From Phycicoccus endophyticus (lineage in GTDB: Bacteria > Actinomycetota > Actinomycetes > Actinomycetales > Dermatophilaceae): a DNA stretch of 64,000 bases. Below the pieces are notes generated by a model. It was not told the DNA's origin, searched no databases, and saw only the letters and a program-made list of their open reading frames with translations. Made by a program: the position numbers and the translations under genes. This document shows positions 1 through 8,478 of the stretch, one piece after another; position 1 is the stretch's first letter, and every line of letters begins with the position of its first letter. Location: positions 124,001-188,000 of the forward strand of contig NZ_JAANCN010000006.1 of NCBI RefSeq assembly GCF_011326735.1, written 5' to 3'.

Positions 1-307
1 GCCCCGCCGCGGCGAGGACGTCCTCGAGCGGGACCCCGCGCCACGTCGTGTCGAGCTTGCTCCACTTCGTCACGCAGTGCAGGTCGGTCGTGAACGTCTC
101 GTGCGGCAGGGCCGCGAGGGCGTCCCAGGACAGGCTCGTCACCGCGCCGCCGACCGTCGTGACCTCGAGCCGCCAGTCCTCCACGCGCACCGCCGGCGTC
201 GGCCCGGCCGAGAGCACGGGAAAGCCACGCTCGAGGTACTGGCCCGGCGGGATGCGCGGGTCACGGTCGGTGCGGCGGCCGACGAAGCCTCGGGTGACGA
301 TGTCCAC
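1..307 (-). CDS. Sulfite-oxidase-like molybdopterin oxidoreductase, partial (N-terminal part)
   Basis: Only the first 102 codons are in the window; the gene runs off the left edge. Read on the minus strand it gives TRGFVGRRTDRDPRIPPGQY near residue 5, then FPVLSAGPTP, and near residue 85 the stretch DLHCVTKWSKLDTTWRGV. That stretch is the Moco-binding segment of the sulfite oxidase/YedY fold, and its Cys is the expected molybdenum ligand. No signal peptide is visible in this start, so a cytoplasmic oxidoreductase of unknown substrate is likely. The GTG at 307 was chosen because family members start shortly before the TRGF motif; further in-frame GTG/TTG codons lie upstream. The product family is fairly secure, the substrate is not. 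Confidence 0.75.
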   Translation of the reverse strand, partial: MDIVTRGFVGRRTDRDPRIPPGQYLERGFPVLSAGPTPAVRVEDWRLEVTTVGGAVTSLSWDALAALPHETFTTDLHCVTKWSKLDTTWRGVPLEDVLAAAG

Positions 308-450
308 CCCGCCATTGTCACCGGTGACGTGACGGGACAGACACTGTGACCCCGGCAACCCGCGCCGCCGGCGGGTCACGGGCCGTCCGTAGCGTGACGG
401 TGGAGCCACGGCTCCCGACCGTGGCCGCAGCGGAGGGAGTGCAGGACGTC

Positions 451-1311
451 ATGAGTCGCACCTACGTGGTCACGGGCGCGGCCTCGGGGATCGGGCGGGC
501 GACCGCGAACCTCTTGGCGCACCGCGGGAACCGGGTCATCGGCGTCGACGTGCGCTCCGGTGACGTCGTCGCCGACCTGTCGACCCCGCAGGGCCGTGAG
601 GACGCCGTCGAAGGGGTCCTCGACGAGGCCGGCGGGCGGATCGACGGCGTCGTCGCGAACGCCGGGCTCTCCCTGCCCACCGCCGCGACCGTCGCCGTGA
701 ACTACTTCGGCGCGGTCGGGCTGCTCCACGGCCTGCGCAGTGCCCTCGTCGCCGCCTCCTCGGGTGCCCCGCGGGCCGTCGTCACGTCCTCGATGGCGAC
801 GCTCATGCCGGTGCACGCCCCGCTCGTCGAGGCTTGTGTCGCCGGCGACGAGGAGCGCGCCATGCTCATCGCCGCCGACCTCGAGGCCCAGGGCCCGCAG
901 GTCGGCGCCATCCTCTACCCCTCGAGCAAGCGGGCACTCTCGCGCTGGGTGCGCCGCGTCGCGCCGACGGCCACGTGGGCCGGCGCCGGCATCCCGCTCA
1001 ACGCCGTGGCGCCGGGCATCGTGCGCACCCCGATGGTCGAGGAGCTCATCGCGACCGAGGAGGGCCGCGCGGGGCTGGAGGCGGCGGTCCCGATGCCGCT
1101 GCACGGCTACCTCGAGGCCCAGCAGGTGGCCGCTCTCATCGCCTGGCTGGTCTCGCCGGAGAACACGCACCTGTGCGGCCAGACCGTCTACGTCGACGGC
1201 GGCTCGGACGTCGTCCTGCGCGGCGAGGACGTGTGGTCCTGGAACGACCCGCCCTCGACGGTGAGCACCCCGCACGACGAGGCGCGCGAGAGTCAGCCGG
1301 CGTCGTCGTAG
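451..1311 (+). CDS. Short-chain dehydrogenase/reductase (3-alpha-hydroxysteroid dehydrogenase/carbonyl reductase-like)
   Basis: A 286-residue NAD(P)-dependent SDR. The Rossmann glycine motif TGAASGIG is at 8-15, NAG at 70-72, catalytic Ser about 113-114, and the YxxxK pair at Tyr156/Lys160, followed by PGIVRTPM. The N-terminal pattern with VADLST after the first Rossmann unit and VNYFG near 83 resembles the 3-alpha-HSD/carbonyl reductase subgroup. The ATG at 451 is preferred over upstream starts because the coenzyme motif then sits at residue 8, as in the family, and GGAGGG lies about 13 nt upstream. The gene is monocistronic and its last 19 bp overlap the convergent aldo/keto reductase. Substrate unknown. 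Confidence 0.85.
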   Translation: MSRTYVVTGAASGIGRATANLLAHRGNRVIGVDVRSGDVVADLSTPQGREDAVEGVLDEAGGRIDGVVANAGLSLPTAATVAVNYFGAVGLLHGLRSALVAASSGAPRAVVTSSMATLMPVHAPLVEACVAGDEERAMLIAADLEAQGPQVGAILYPSSKRALSRWVRRVAPTATWAGAGIPLNAVAPGIVRTPMVEELIATEEGRAGLEAAVPMPLHGYLEAQQVAALIAWLVSPENTHLCGQTVYVDGGSDVVLRGEDVWSWNDPPSTVSTPHDEARESQPASS

Positions 1312-2303
1312 GACTCGGTGTCGATCTCCTCCCGGGTCGCGGCACCGTACCGGGGGCCGCGGACCGTCCCCGCGTTGAGGATGCGCCCGGCCGCCGCGAG
1401 CACCCGCTCGGGCACCGGGGCGGCGAGGGTGGCGAGGTTCTCGTGGAGGTGCTCCACCGACCGGGTGCCCGGGACGGCGAGGACGTGCTCGCCACGGGAG
1501 AGCACCCACGCGAGCGCGAGCTGGGCCAGGGTGACCCCGGCCTCGCGGGCGAGGGCGTCCAGGGCGTGGGCCAGGGCGAGGTTGCCCGGGTAGTTCGCCG
1601 CGTCGAAGCGCGGCATGGACCGCCGGATGTCGCGCTCGGGCAGGGCCGAGGGTCGGGGCGGGTCGGCCGTGAGCAGGCCGCGGGCGAGCGGGCTGAACGC
1701 GACGAGGGCGACCCCCAGCTCTCGGGTCGCCTCCAGGGTGCCGAGCTCGGGGTTGCGCGACCAGAGGCTGTACTCGTTCTGCAGCGCCGCGACCGGGTGG
1801 ACGGCATGGGCACGCCGCAACGTCGTGGCGGAGACCTCCGAGAGCCCGACGGCCCGCACCTTGCCGGCCGTGACGAGCCCGGCGAGGGCACCGACGCTCT
1901 CCTCGACGGGCACCGCCCGGTCGAGCCGGTGCAGGTAGTACACGTCGATGACGTCGGTGCCGAGCCGGGCCAGCGCCGCGTCGCACGTGCGCACGATGGT
2001 CTCGGGGCGCCCGTCGAGGACCCGGCGACCGTCGACACCGGCGAGGCCGCACTTGCTCGCGAGGACGACGTCGTCCCGGCGTGGGCCCAGGACCCGGCCG
2101 ACGAGCTCCTCGTTGGCGCCGAAGCCGTAGAGGGCGGCGGTGTCGAAGAGGGCGACCCCCGCGTCGAGGGCCGCCCGCAGGAGGCGCTCGGCGTCCTCCG
2201 GTGACGGCGTCCGCCCGTAGCCGTGGCTGAGGTTCATGCACCCGAGCCCGAGGGCGGGGACCTCGAACGGCCCGATGCGGCGCGTCGCAGCCGCAGCGCT
2301 CAC
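1293..2303 (-). CDS. Aldo/keto reductase
   Basis: A 336-residue cytosolic (beta/alpha)8 oxidoreductase. The AKR tetrad is complete: Asp54 and Tyr59 in FDTAALYG, Lys84 in SKCGL and His125 in YYLHRLD. The NADPH-binding end is seen in SPLARGLL and the C-terminal VPGTRSVEHL. The GTG at 2303 overlaps the stop of the dehydrogenase upstream by 4 bases (GTGA), so the two are translationally coupled, and this is the last gene of the protocatechuate 4,5-cleavage operon. Its role is not obvious from that pathway; it could reduce or isomerise an aldehyde or keto intermediate. It ends inside the convergent SDR gene (19-bp overlap). Confidence 0.85.
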   Translation of the reverse strand: MSAAAATRRIGPFEVPALGLGCMNLSHGYGRTPSPEDAERLLRAALDAGVALFDTAALYGFGANEELVGRVLGPRRDDVVLASKCGLAGVDGRRVLDGRPETIVRTCDAALARLGTDVIDVYYLHRLDRAVPVEESVGALAGLVTAGKVRAVGLSEVSATTLRRAHAVHPVAALQNEYSLWSRNPELGTLEATRELGVALVAFSPLARGLLTADPPRPSALPERDIRRSMPRFDAANYPGNLALAHALDALAREAGVTLAQLALAWVLSRGEHVLAVPGTRSVEHLHENLATLAAPVPERVLAAAGRILNAGTVRGPRYGAATREEIDTESYDDAG

Positions 2304-3265
2304 GGCGCCTCGAGCTGCTGCTCGAGCGCCGCCAGGGTGCGGTAGCACGGCAGGACGCTGCGCACCGAGGCGTTCGGCTCGCGGCCCTCGCGCACGGCAG
2401 CGACGAACTCGCGGTCCTGCAGCTCGATGCCGTCCAGGGAGACGTCGACGTCGCTGACGTCGACCGGCTCGTCGCGGCCGGTGACCAGCTCGTCGTAGCG
2501 GGCGAGGTAGGTGCCGGTGTCGCCGATGTAGCGGAAGAAGGTGCCGAACGGCCCGTCGTTGTTGAACGACAGGGAGAGCGTGCAGAGGGCGCCGTCCTCG
2601 GCGAGCAGCTGGACCGACATGTCCATCGCGATCCCCAGCTCGGGATGCAGGGGCCCCTGGACCGCGTTGGCCCGGACCACCCGGGAGCCGGTCTGGTACT
2701 GGAAGAGGTCCACCGTGTGCGCGGCGTGGTGCCACAGCAGGTGGTCGGTCCACGAGCGCGGCTCGCCGAGGGCGTTGAGGTTCTCGCGGCGCAGGAAGTA
2801 GGTCTGGACGTCCATCTGCTGGATGCGCAGCGCGCCGGCCTCGACCCGCCGATGCACCCACTGGTGGCTCGGGTTGAAACGGCGGGTGTGCCCGACCATC
2901 GCCACGAGACCGGTGCGCTCCTGCGCTGCGAGGACCGCCTCGGCGTCGGCGAGCGACTCCGCCACGGGGATCTCGCACTCCACGTGCTTGCCGGCCTCGA
3001 GGCAGGCGATGCTCTGGGCGGCGTGCAGCGGGGTCGGGGTGGCGAGGACCACGGCGTCGACGTCGTCGGCGGCCAGGGCCTCCTCGAGGGTCGCGACCCC
3101 ACGGCCGAGGCCGTGCTCGTCGGCGAACCGCTCGGCGTGCTCGAGGGTGTCGCTGACGACCGTGGTCACCTCCGCGGCCTCGATGCGCGCCAGCGCCGCG
3201 GCGTGCTTGGCGCCGAACGCCCCGGCGCCCGCGAGCGCGATCCGGACCGGCTGCTCGCAGGTCAT
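2300..3265 (-). CDS. ligC: 4-carboxy-2-hydroxymuconate-6-semialdehyde dehydrogenase (LigC/PmdC, Gfo/Idh/MocA fold)
   Basis: A 321-residue NAD(P)-dependent dehydrogenase that oxidises the ring-cleavage product CHMS (as its hemiacetal) to 2-pyrone-4,6-dicarboxylate. The N-terminal Rossmann motif GAGAFGAKH is at about 13-21. The middle carries signatures I recognise from LigC/PmdC: MVGHTRRFNPSHQWVH, QQMDVQTYFLRR, SWTDHLLWHHAAHTVDLF, and near the C-terminus NGxELQDREF-type residues (DGIELQDREFVAAVREG). These make it this enzyme rather than a generic sugar dehydrogenase. It starts 1 nt after the dioxygenase stop and overlaps the aldo/keto reductase by 4 nt, so it is transcribed and probably translated with both. 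Confidence 0.93.
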   Translation of the reverse strand: MTCEQPVRIALAGAGAFGAKHAAALARIEAAEVTTVVSDTLEHAERFADEHGLGRGVATLEEALAADDVDAVVLATPTPLHAAQSIACLEAGKHVECEIPVAESLADAEAVLAAQERTGLVAMVGHTRRFNPSHQWVHRRVEAGALRIQQMDVQTYFLRRENLNALGEPRSWTDHLLWHHAAHTVDLFQYQTGSRVVRANAVQGPLHPELGIAMDMSVQLLAEDGALCTLSLSFNNDGPFGTFFRYIGDTGTYLARYDELVTGRDEPVDVSDVDVSLDGIELQDREFVAAVREGREPNASVRSVLPCYRTLAALEQQLEAP

Positions 3266-3266
3266 G

Positions 3267-4580
3267 TCACTCCTTCCCCGCCGGCGCCTCGGCGCGCGGG
3301 TGGTTCTCCAGGATGAGGTGTCCGACAGCCGTGTTCGAGGCCGGGACGTGATAGAAGCGGTGCTTCACCTCGACCGTACCGCTGCCGTCGACGTCGGCCA
3401 GCGCCCCTCGGGCGATGAACCACATGACGAGCTCGATGCCCTCCGACCCGGCCTCCTCGACGTACTCCAGATGCGGGACCCGGGCGAGGTCGGCGGGGTC
3501 GCGCACCAGCGCGTCGAGCCAGCGGTTGTCCCACTCCTCGTTGATCAGCCCGGCCCGCGGTCCCTGCAGCTGGTGGCTCATCCCGCCGGTGCCCCACACC
3601 TGCACCCGCAGCGGCCTGTCGTAGGACTCGATGGCCCGGCGCAGCGCCTGGCCGAGCCGGAAGCAGCGCTCGCCCGAGGGCACGGGGTACTGGACGACGT
3701 TGACATGGAAGGGGATGACCTTGACCGGCCAGCGCTCGACGTCGCCGAACATCAGCGACAGCGGGACGGTCAGCCCGTGGTCGACCGCCATCTCGTTGAC
3801 GAGCGTGAGGTCGAAGTCCTCCCGGATGAGGCTGTGCGCGATGTGCGCCGCGAGGTCGGGGTCACCCTCGATGCCCGGCACCGGGCGGGGGCCGTACCCC
3901 TCGTCGGCCGCCGGGTACGACGCGCCCGTGCCGAGGACGAAGGTCGGGATGACCGTGAGGTCGAACGCCGTCGCGTGGTCGTTGTAGACGAGGAAGACCA
4001 CGTCGGGCAGGTTCTCGCGCTCCCACTGCTTGGAGACCTCGTAGCCGTCGAAGACCGCCTTCCAGTACGGCTCCTCCCGGCGGTGCTGGTCCCACGCCGC
4101 GCCGATGGCGGGGACGTGCGAGGTGAACACGGCGCCGGTGACCCACGCGTGCTCGGCGGGCCGCTGCGCGCCCTCGGCCGCGTAGTGCGCTTCGCGGACC
4201 TGGTCGGCGATCCGGTTGCCCTCGATCGAGCGGCCGCCGTGGAGCATCATGTCGCGGTAGTCCTCCTCGCTCATCCCGGTCATCGACCCGGCCATCTGCT
4301 GGAAGGACAGCCCGAGCGTGGCACCCCACTTGGACAGGAAGTAGATGTTGCCGCCCTCGGCCATCGCGGCGTTGAGGTCGCGATCCAGCAGGGCCTGCCT
4401 CTGCGCGTCGGTGAGCGGCCACTCCTGCAGGTAGGCACGCTCGTCGGCCAGGTAGCGCTCGCGGTTGGCCGCGGTCATCAAGGACATGCAGAACTGGTTG
4501 AGGTGGTAGCCCTTGGCCGACTGCTCCGCGTCGAAGATCGTCGTGCCGGGGACCTTCTTGTAGGTCTTGTCGAGGGACAT
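3267..4580 (-). CDS. ligAB: Fused LigA-LigB extradiol ring-cleavage dioxygenase (protocatechuate 4,5-dioxygenase type)
   Basis: A 437-residue protein joining two subunits that are separate in LigA/LigB of Sphingobium. Residues 1-115 are the small LigA (alpha) domain (PGTTIFDAEQSAKGYHLN, EGGNIYFLSKWG). Residues about 147-430 are the catalytic LigB (beta) domain. Candidate Fe(II) ligands and acid/base residues are His155 (TSHVPAIG), His202 (YNDHATAFD), His336 (GTGGMSHQL) and Glu380/Glu383. Order A then B separates it from gallate dioxygenases, where the catalytic domain is first. It opens the ring of protocatechuate, or possibly a related 3,4-dihydroxybenzoate, in the cytoplasm. RBS GGAG lies 5 nt before the ATG. 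Surrounding genes encode all downstream steps except the tautomerase. Confidence 0.92.
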   Translation of the reverse strand: MSLDKTYKKVPGTTIFDAEQSAKGYHLNQFCMSLMTAANRERYLADERAYLQEWPLTDAQRQALLDRDLNAAMAEGGNIYFLSKWGATLGLSFQQMAGSMTGMSEEDYRDMMLHGGRSIEGNRIADQVREAHYAAEGAQRPAEHAWVTGAVFTSHVPAIGAAWDQHRREEPYWKAVFDGYEVSKQWERENLPDVVFLVYNDHATAFDLTVIPTFVLGTGASYPAADEGYGPRPVPGIEGDPDLAAHIAHSLIREDFDLTLVNEMAVDHGLTVPLSLMFGDVERWPVKVIPFHVNVVQYPVPSGERCFRLGQALRRAIESYDRPLRVQVWGTGGMSHQLQGPRAGLINEEWDNRWLDALVRDPADLARVPHLEYVEEAGSEGIELVMWFIARGALADVDGSGTVEVKHRFYHVPASNTAVGHLILENHPRAEAPAGKE

Positions 4581-4605
4581 GGTGACTCCAATCGGTCGCG
4601 CCGGC

Positions 4606-5523
4606 TCAGGGCTCGTCCGGCCAGTACAGACGCATGGGGTTCTCGACGAGCAGGGCCTGTTGCAGGGCGGCGCTCGGGGCGATGTGCGGGATGCCGTCGA
4701 CGAGGAGACCGTCGTCGGGCATGTGGTCGCAGAGGTTGGGGTGCGGCCAGTCGGTACCCCACAAGACGCGCTCCGGGAGCTCCTCGACCACCCGCCGGGC
4801 GAAGGGGACGACGTCGCGGTAGGCGTCCCGCTCCCCGTCCACGGCCGGCGGGCCGCTCACGGAAAGCCGCTCCGGGCAGGTCACCTTGCAGTAGGCGTCC
4901 GGCCGCTCGCGCAGCAGCCCGAGGAGGTCCTCGAACGGTGGGCCGGTGGGGTCCTGGCTGACGTCCGGGCGCCCCATGTGGTCGATGACGAACGGCACCG
5001 GCAGGTCGAGCAGGACGGGCCGCAGGCGGGGGAGGTCAGCGGCCTCGAGGTACACCACGACGTGCCAGCCGAGGGGACGGACGCGGGCGGCCAGCCGCTG
5101 GAGCGTCTCGGGTGGCTGGCGGTCTGCCAGCCGGCGCAGGAAGGTGAGGCGGACGCCGCGGACACCGGCCTCGTGCAGCTCGGCGAGCTCGTCGTCGGTG
5201 ACCTCGGGACGCACGGTGGCCACCCCACGGGCGCGGCCTGCCGAGGCGCGCAGGGCGTCGACCATCGCCCGGTTGTCGGCACCGTGGCAGGTCGCCTGGA
5301 CGACGACGTTGCGGGCGAAGCCGAGGTGGTCGCGCAGCGCGAAGAGCTGGTCCTTGGACGCGTCGCACGGGGTGTACCGGCGCTCGGGCGCGAACGGGAA
5401 CTCCCACCCCGGCCCGAAGACGTGGCAGTGCGCGTCGACCGCGCCCTCCGGGACGCGGAAGGTGGGCGTGCTGGGGTCGGCGCACCAGTCCAGCCAACCG
5501 GGCGTCTTCTCGAACGTCGTCAT
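4606..5523 (-). CDS. ligI: 2-pyrone-4,6-dicarboxylate lactonase (LigI, amidohydrolase)
   Basis: A 305-residue TIM-barrel amidohydrolase that hydrolyses 2-pyrone-4,6-dicarboxylate to 4-oxalomesaconate. The first-strand motif DAHCHVFGPG is at 30-39 (His32/His34), FVIDHMGRPD near 178-187, and the catalytic aspartate at 258 in LWGTDWPHPN, all as in metal-independent LigI-type enzymes. An upstream in-frame extension exists, but the ATG at 5523 gives the family length and lies 13 nt after the aldolase stop. It is the third pathway gene of the operon. Confusion with other amidohydrolase-2 proteins is possible from motifs alone, but context fixes the role well. Confidence 0.93.
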   Translation of the reverse strand: MTTFEKTPGWLDWCADPSTPTFRVPEGAVDAHCHVFGPGWEFPFAPERRYTPCDASKDQLFALRDHLGFARNVVVQATCHGADNRAMVDALRASAGRARGVATVRPEVTDDELAELHEAGVRGVRLTFLRRLADRQPPETLQRLAARVRPLGWHVVVYLEAADLPRLRPVLLDLPVPFVIDHMGRPDVSQDPTGPPFEDLLGLLRERPDAYCKVTCPERLSVSGPPAVDGERDAYRDVVPFARRVVEELPERVLWGTDWPHPNLCDHMPDDGLLVDGIPHIAPSAALQQALLVENPMRLYWPDEP

Positions 5524-5536
5524 CACAGCGGCCCGT

Positions 5537-6226
5537 TCAGTCCTCGTAGCGCAAGCCCAGCTCGGCGAGCGGGCCGCGCATGGCGTAGAGGTCGAGGCCC
5601 AGCTCGCCGGCCCGGAAGCGCTCGCGTTTGCCCGCCTCGGCACCCTCCCGGCGGGCAGCCGCATCCGCCACCTCGGCGGCGCGCTCCCGGGGCACGACGA
5701 CGACGCCGTCGACGTCGGCCAGGACGACGTCCCCCGGCCGCACGAGGGCGTTCGCGCAGACGACGGGGACGTTGACCGAGCCGAGCGTCGCCTTGACCGT
5801 GCCCTTGGCGTTGACCGCCCGGGAGAAGACCGGGAAGTCCATGTCCTCGAGGTCGTCGACGTCGCGGACCCCGCCGTCGATGACCAGCCCGCGGGCCCCC
5901 CGGGCGCGGAAGGAGGTGGCGAGCAGCTCGCCGAAGAAGCCGTCCTCGCTCTCGGTGGTGCACGCGGCGACGACGACGTCACCTTCCCGCAGCTGCTCGG
6001 CGGCCACGTGGAGCATCCAGTTGTCCCCCGGCTGGAGCAGCACGGTGAGCGCGGGGCCGCAGAGCCGGGCCCCGGCGTAGACCGGGCGCAGGTAGGGCCG
6101 CATGAGCCCCACCCGGCCCAGGGCCTCGTGGACGGTCGCCACCCCGAACTGCGCCAGGGCCGCCACCGCCTCGGGGTCGGCGCGCGTGACCGAGGTATGG
6201 ACCACGCCGATCTCGGTGTGCTGCAT
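5537..6226 (-). CDS. ligK: 4-carboxy-4-hydroxy-2-oxoadipate aldolase (LigK, RraA fold)
   Basis: A 229-residue class II metal-dependent aldolase of the RraA-like fold. It cleaves CHA to pyruvate and oxaloacetate, the last step of the 4,5-cleavage and gallate routes. The metal/substrate motif IDGGVRD at 116-122 supplies the Arg121/Asp122 pair, and GELLATSFRARGARG at 99-113 is the preceding substrate loop. Both distinguish an active aldolase from the regulatory protein RraA. It lies 11 nt after the hydratase and 13 nt before the lactonase gene, all on the minus strand. Products feed straight into central metabolism. Confidence 0.93.
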   Translation of the reverse strand: MQHTEIGVVHTSVTRADPEAVAALAQFGVATVHEALGRVGLMRPYLRPVYAGARLCGPALTVLLQPGDNWMLHVAAEQLREGDVVVAACTTESEDGFFGELLATSFRARGARGLVIDGGVRDVDDLEDMDFPVFSRAVNAKGTVKATLGSVNVPVVCANALVRPGDVVLADVDGVVVVPRERAAEVADAAARREGAEAGKRERFRAGELGLDLYAMRGPLAELGLRYED

Positions 6227-6237
6227 CGGGGCTCCTC

Positions 6238-7263
6238 TCAGTGCCCGGCGGCCGCGAGCCGGGCGGCGAGGCGGGGGTAGACGCGCAGGGCGTTGCGCGA
6301 GTAGACGGCCTCGCGCTCGTCGTCGGTGAGGTGGGGGGTGGCGTCGAGGTAGCGCTTCGTGTCGTCGAAGTGGTGGCCGGTCCTCGGGTCGACGTCACGG
6401 ACGGCGCCGATCATCTCGCTCGCGAAGAGCAGAGCACGGCTGGGCACGACCTCGGTGAGCAGGTCGATGCCGGCCTGGTGGTAGACGCACGTGTCGAAGA
6501 GGACGTTCTCGAGCAGCTCCTCGGGGTCGGGGCGGCCGAGTGCCATCGCGAGCCCACGGAAGCGACCCCAGTGGTAGGGCACGGCCCCGCCCCCGTGCGG
6601 GATGACGAGCCTCAGCTGGGGAAGGTCGCGGAACAGGTCACCCTGGAGCAGCTGCATGAAGGCCGTCGTGTCGGCGTTGAGGTAGTGCGCGCCGGTCGTG
6701 TGGAAGGCGTCGTTGCACGAGGTGCTCACGTGGACCATGGCCGGCACGTCGAGCTCGCACACGGCCTCGTAGACGGGGTACCAGCTGCGGTCGGTGAGCG
6801 GCGGGGCGCTCCAGTGGCCGCCGGAGGGGTCCGGGTTGAGGTTGACGACGACCGCACCGAGCTCCTCGACGGCGCGGCGCAGCTCGGGGACGCTCGTGGC
6901 GGGCGCGGCACCGGGCGACTGGGGCAGCATCGCGCCCATCGCGAACCGGTCGGGGACGAGGGTGCTCACCCGGTGGACGAGATCGTTGCAGATCCGCGCC
7001 CACGTCGTGGACACGGCGAGGTCGCCGACGTGGTGGGCCATGAAGCTGGCCCGCGGCGAGAACACCGTGAGGTCGCTCCCGCGTGCGTCCATCATCGGCA
7101 GCTGGTTGCCCTCGACGGCGGCGAGCAGGTCCTCGTCGGGGATGTCGAGCTCGGCGGGGTCGGGCGCGTTCGCCGGGTCGCCGACCGCGGCGACCTGCCG
7201 CTCGCGCCACGCGGCGAGCTGGGGCGGGGCGGTCGTGAAGTGGCCGTGGCAGTCGATGATCAC
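6238..7263 (-). CDS. ligJ: 4-oxalomesaconate hydratase (LigJ, amidohydrolase family)
   Basis: A 341-residue amidohydrolase-2 protein that hydrates 4-oxalomesaconate to 4-carboxy-4-hydroxy-2-oxoadipate. It begins IIDCHGHFTTAP with the HxH metal motif at residues 6 and 8. Further motifs are FSPRASFMAHH, VVNLNPDPSGGHW, MVHVSTSCND, VIPHGGGAVPYHWGRF, DTCVYHQAG and LLFASEMIGAVR, typical of LigJ. The GTG at 7263 was chosen because family members start two residues before the DCHGH motif; GTGs 9 and 12 nt upstream and an ATG at 7398 are in frame, and no strong RBS decides between them. A 182-nt gap separates it from the regulator, so a promoter may lie there. Confidence 0.9.
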   Translation of the reverse strand: MIIDCHGHFTTAPPQLAAWRERQVAAVGDPANAPDPAELDIPDEDLLAAVEGNQLPMMDARGSDLTVFSPRASFMAHHVGDLAVSTTWARICNDLVHRVSTLVPDRFAMGAMLPQSPGAAPATSVPELRRAVEELGAVVVNLNPDPSGGHWSAPPLTDRSWYPVYEAVCELDVPAMVHVSTSCNDAFHTTGAHYLNADTTAFMQLLQGDLFRDLPQLRLVIPHGGGAVPYHWGRFRGLAMALGRPDPEELLENVLFDTCVYHQAGIDLLTEVVPSRALLFASEMIGAVRDVDPRTGHHFDDTKRYLDATPHLTDDEREAVYSRNALRVYPRLAARLAAAGH

Positions 7264-7445
7264 CGCGGCCACCACTGGGGGTTCGGCCCGCCGTTGCGGG
7301 CGGACGGTACGCAGCCCCCGCGGGGCCGTGCCGTCCAGGGCTGCGCCATCGCCTGCTCCCTCGTCCCGTCGTCGGACCGTGCCCGTGCACCGTGACACGG
7401 CGGCCCGGGGAGGTCAGCAGGGCTTCCGCCCTGCGGAAGGACGGG

Positions 7446-8225
7446 TCAGCCGGTCCGGACGACGGCGACCCCCGCCCGGCGGCCCAGCTCGGCGGACACG
7501 GCCTGGGCGGACCGGAGCACTCCATGGCGCAGCGCCCGGACCCGTTCGGAGCCGGGGTCGGCCGCGACGACCACCCCGAGGGCGGCGTGGACCGGGCCGC
7601 TCGGACCGACACGTACCGGCGCGGCGACCGCCAGGGTGCTCTCGGAGAGCTGGCGGTCGCTCACGACGACCTGCTCGCGCCGGATGCCGTCGAGCTGGGC
7701 TCGCAGCACGTCGGGGTCGGTGACCGTGTACGGCGTCCACGCGTCCAGCGGGGAGGCGAGCACGGCCTCCTGGATCTCGGCGGGGGCGTGCGCGAGCAGC
7801 ACCCGGCCCATGCCGGTCGCCGAGAGCGGGAAGCGCCCCCCGACCATCGTCCGCAGCTCGACCGAGCGGTGACCGGCGATCCGCTCGACGAAGACGAGCT
7901 CGGTGCCCTCACGGACGGCCAGCTGGATGTTCTCGTGGGTCGCCTCGTAGAGGTCCTGCATGAAGGGCAGGGCGACGTCGCGCAGGATCTGGGTGCGCGG
8001 GCAGACCGCCGCCACCTCCCACAGACGCAGGCCGACATGCCAGGCACCGTCCTCACCGCGCTCGAGGGCACCCCACTCGGCGAGCTCGGTGACGACCCGG
8101 TGGGCCGTGCTCAGGGCCAGCCCGGTGCGCTGCGCGATCTGGGTGAGGGTCTGGCTCTGCCGCTCCCGGTCGAAGGTCGCGAGCACGTCGAGGACCTTGC
8201 CTGCTGCGGTGCTCCGGCCCTCCAT
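7446..8225 (-). CDS. IclR-family transcriptional regulator
   Basis: A 259-residue regulator. Residues 1-65 form a winged helix (AGKVLDVLATF, LTQIAQRTGLALSTAHRVV), and 75-250 the IclR effector domain (PLSATGMGRVLLAH, SDRQLSESTLAVAAPVR). It sits first in the minus-strand lig cluster and divergent from an ABC importer operon, the usual position of PobR/PcaR-like IclR regulators of aromatic catabolism. A near-ideal leaderless -10 (CACACT) stands 6 nt before the ATG. The likely effector is protocatechuate or a pathway intermediate. The palindrome in the 253-nt divergent gap is a candidate target. Confidence 0.9.
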   Translation of the reverse strand: MEGRSTAAGKVLDVLATFDRERQSQTLTQIAQRTGLALSTAHRVVTELAEWGALERGEDGAWHVGLRLWEVAAVCPRTQILRDVALPFMQDLYEATHENIQLAVREGTELVFVERIAGHRSVELRTMVGGRFPLSATGMGRVLLAHAPAEIQEAVLASPLDAWTPYTVTDPDVLRAQLDGIRREQVVVSDRQLSESTLAVAAPVRVGPSGPVHAALGVVVAADPGSERVRALRHGVLRSAQAVSAELGRRAGVAVVRTG

Positions 8226-8391
8226 GCCGGCAGTGTGGCACCCGGCGTCCGCCGGCGGACGCGGTTTGGGACAGCTCGCCGCCGCTGCGCCGTCCGCCGG
8301 GCACGACGTTCTCCGAGGTCAGACGGGGTGGCGTCGGCGCGTGGCGGCGCGCCGGGGCGGGGCCGGCCGCTCGTGGCTGGGCGACGAGACA

Positions 8392-8412
8392 GTTGACGAA
8401 ATTGTCAACAAT
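8392..8412. promoter_or_regulatory. Palindromic operator between the lig operon and the ABC importer operon
   Basis: GTTGAC (8392-8397) and GTCAAC (8404-8409) form a perfect inverted repeat with a 6-bp AT-rich spacer. The right half is also part of a second overlapping palindrome, ATTGT-CA-ACAAT (8401-8412). The site lies 167 bp upstream of the divergent IclR start and 70 bp upstream of the importer start, and is the least GC-rich patch of the gap. Either the IclR protein (7446-8225) or the FadR-type GntR protein (12140-12766) could bind it; TTGT..ACAA resembles FadR-subfamily half sites. The TTGACG in it may double as a -35 box. Nothing else was recognised in the 253-nt gap. Confidence 0.6.
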
Positions 8413-8478
8413 CGGGTTCACTCTCCGCGGAGGCACCCTCGACGGCGAGCGGTGTCGGACTCGAGGAGGAGCCCAGCC

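Noticed and set aside
376-3102. 908-codon open frame on the minus strand
   Set aside because: Frame shadow of the SDR, aldo/keto reductase and LigC genes: arginine/proline/serine-rich translation without family motifs; the overlapping frames have complete catalytic motifs.
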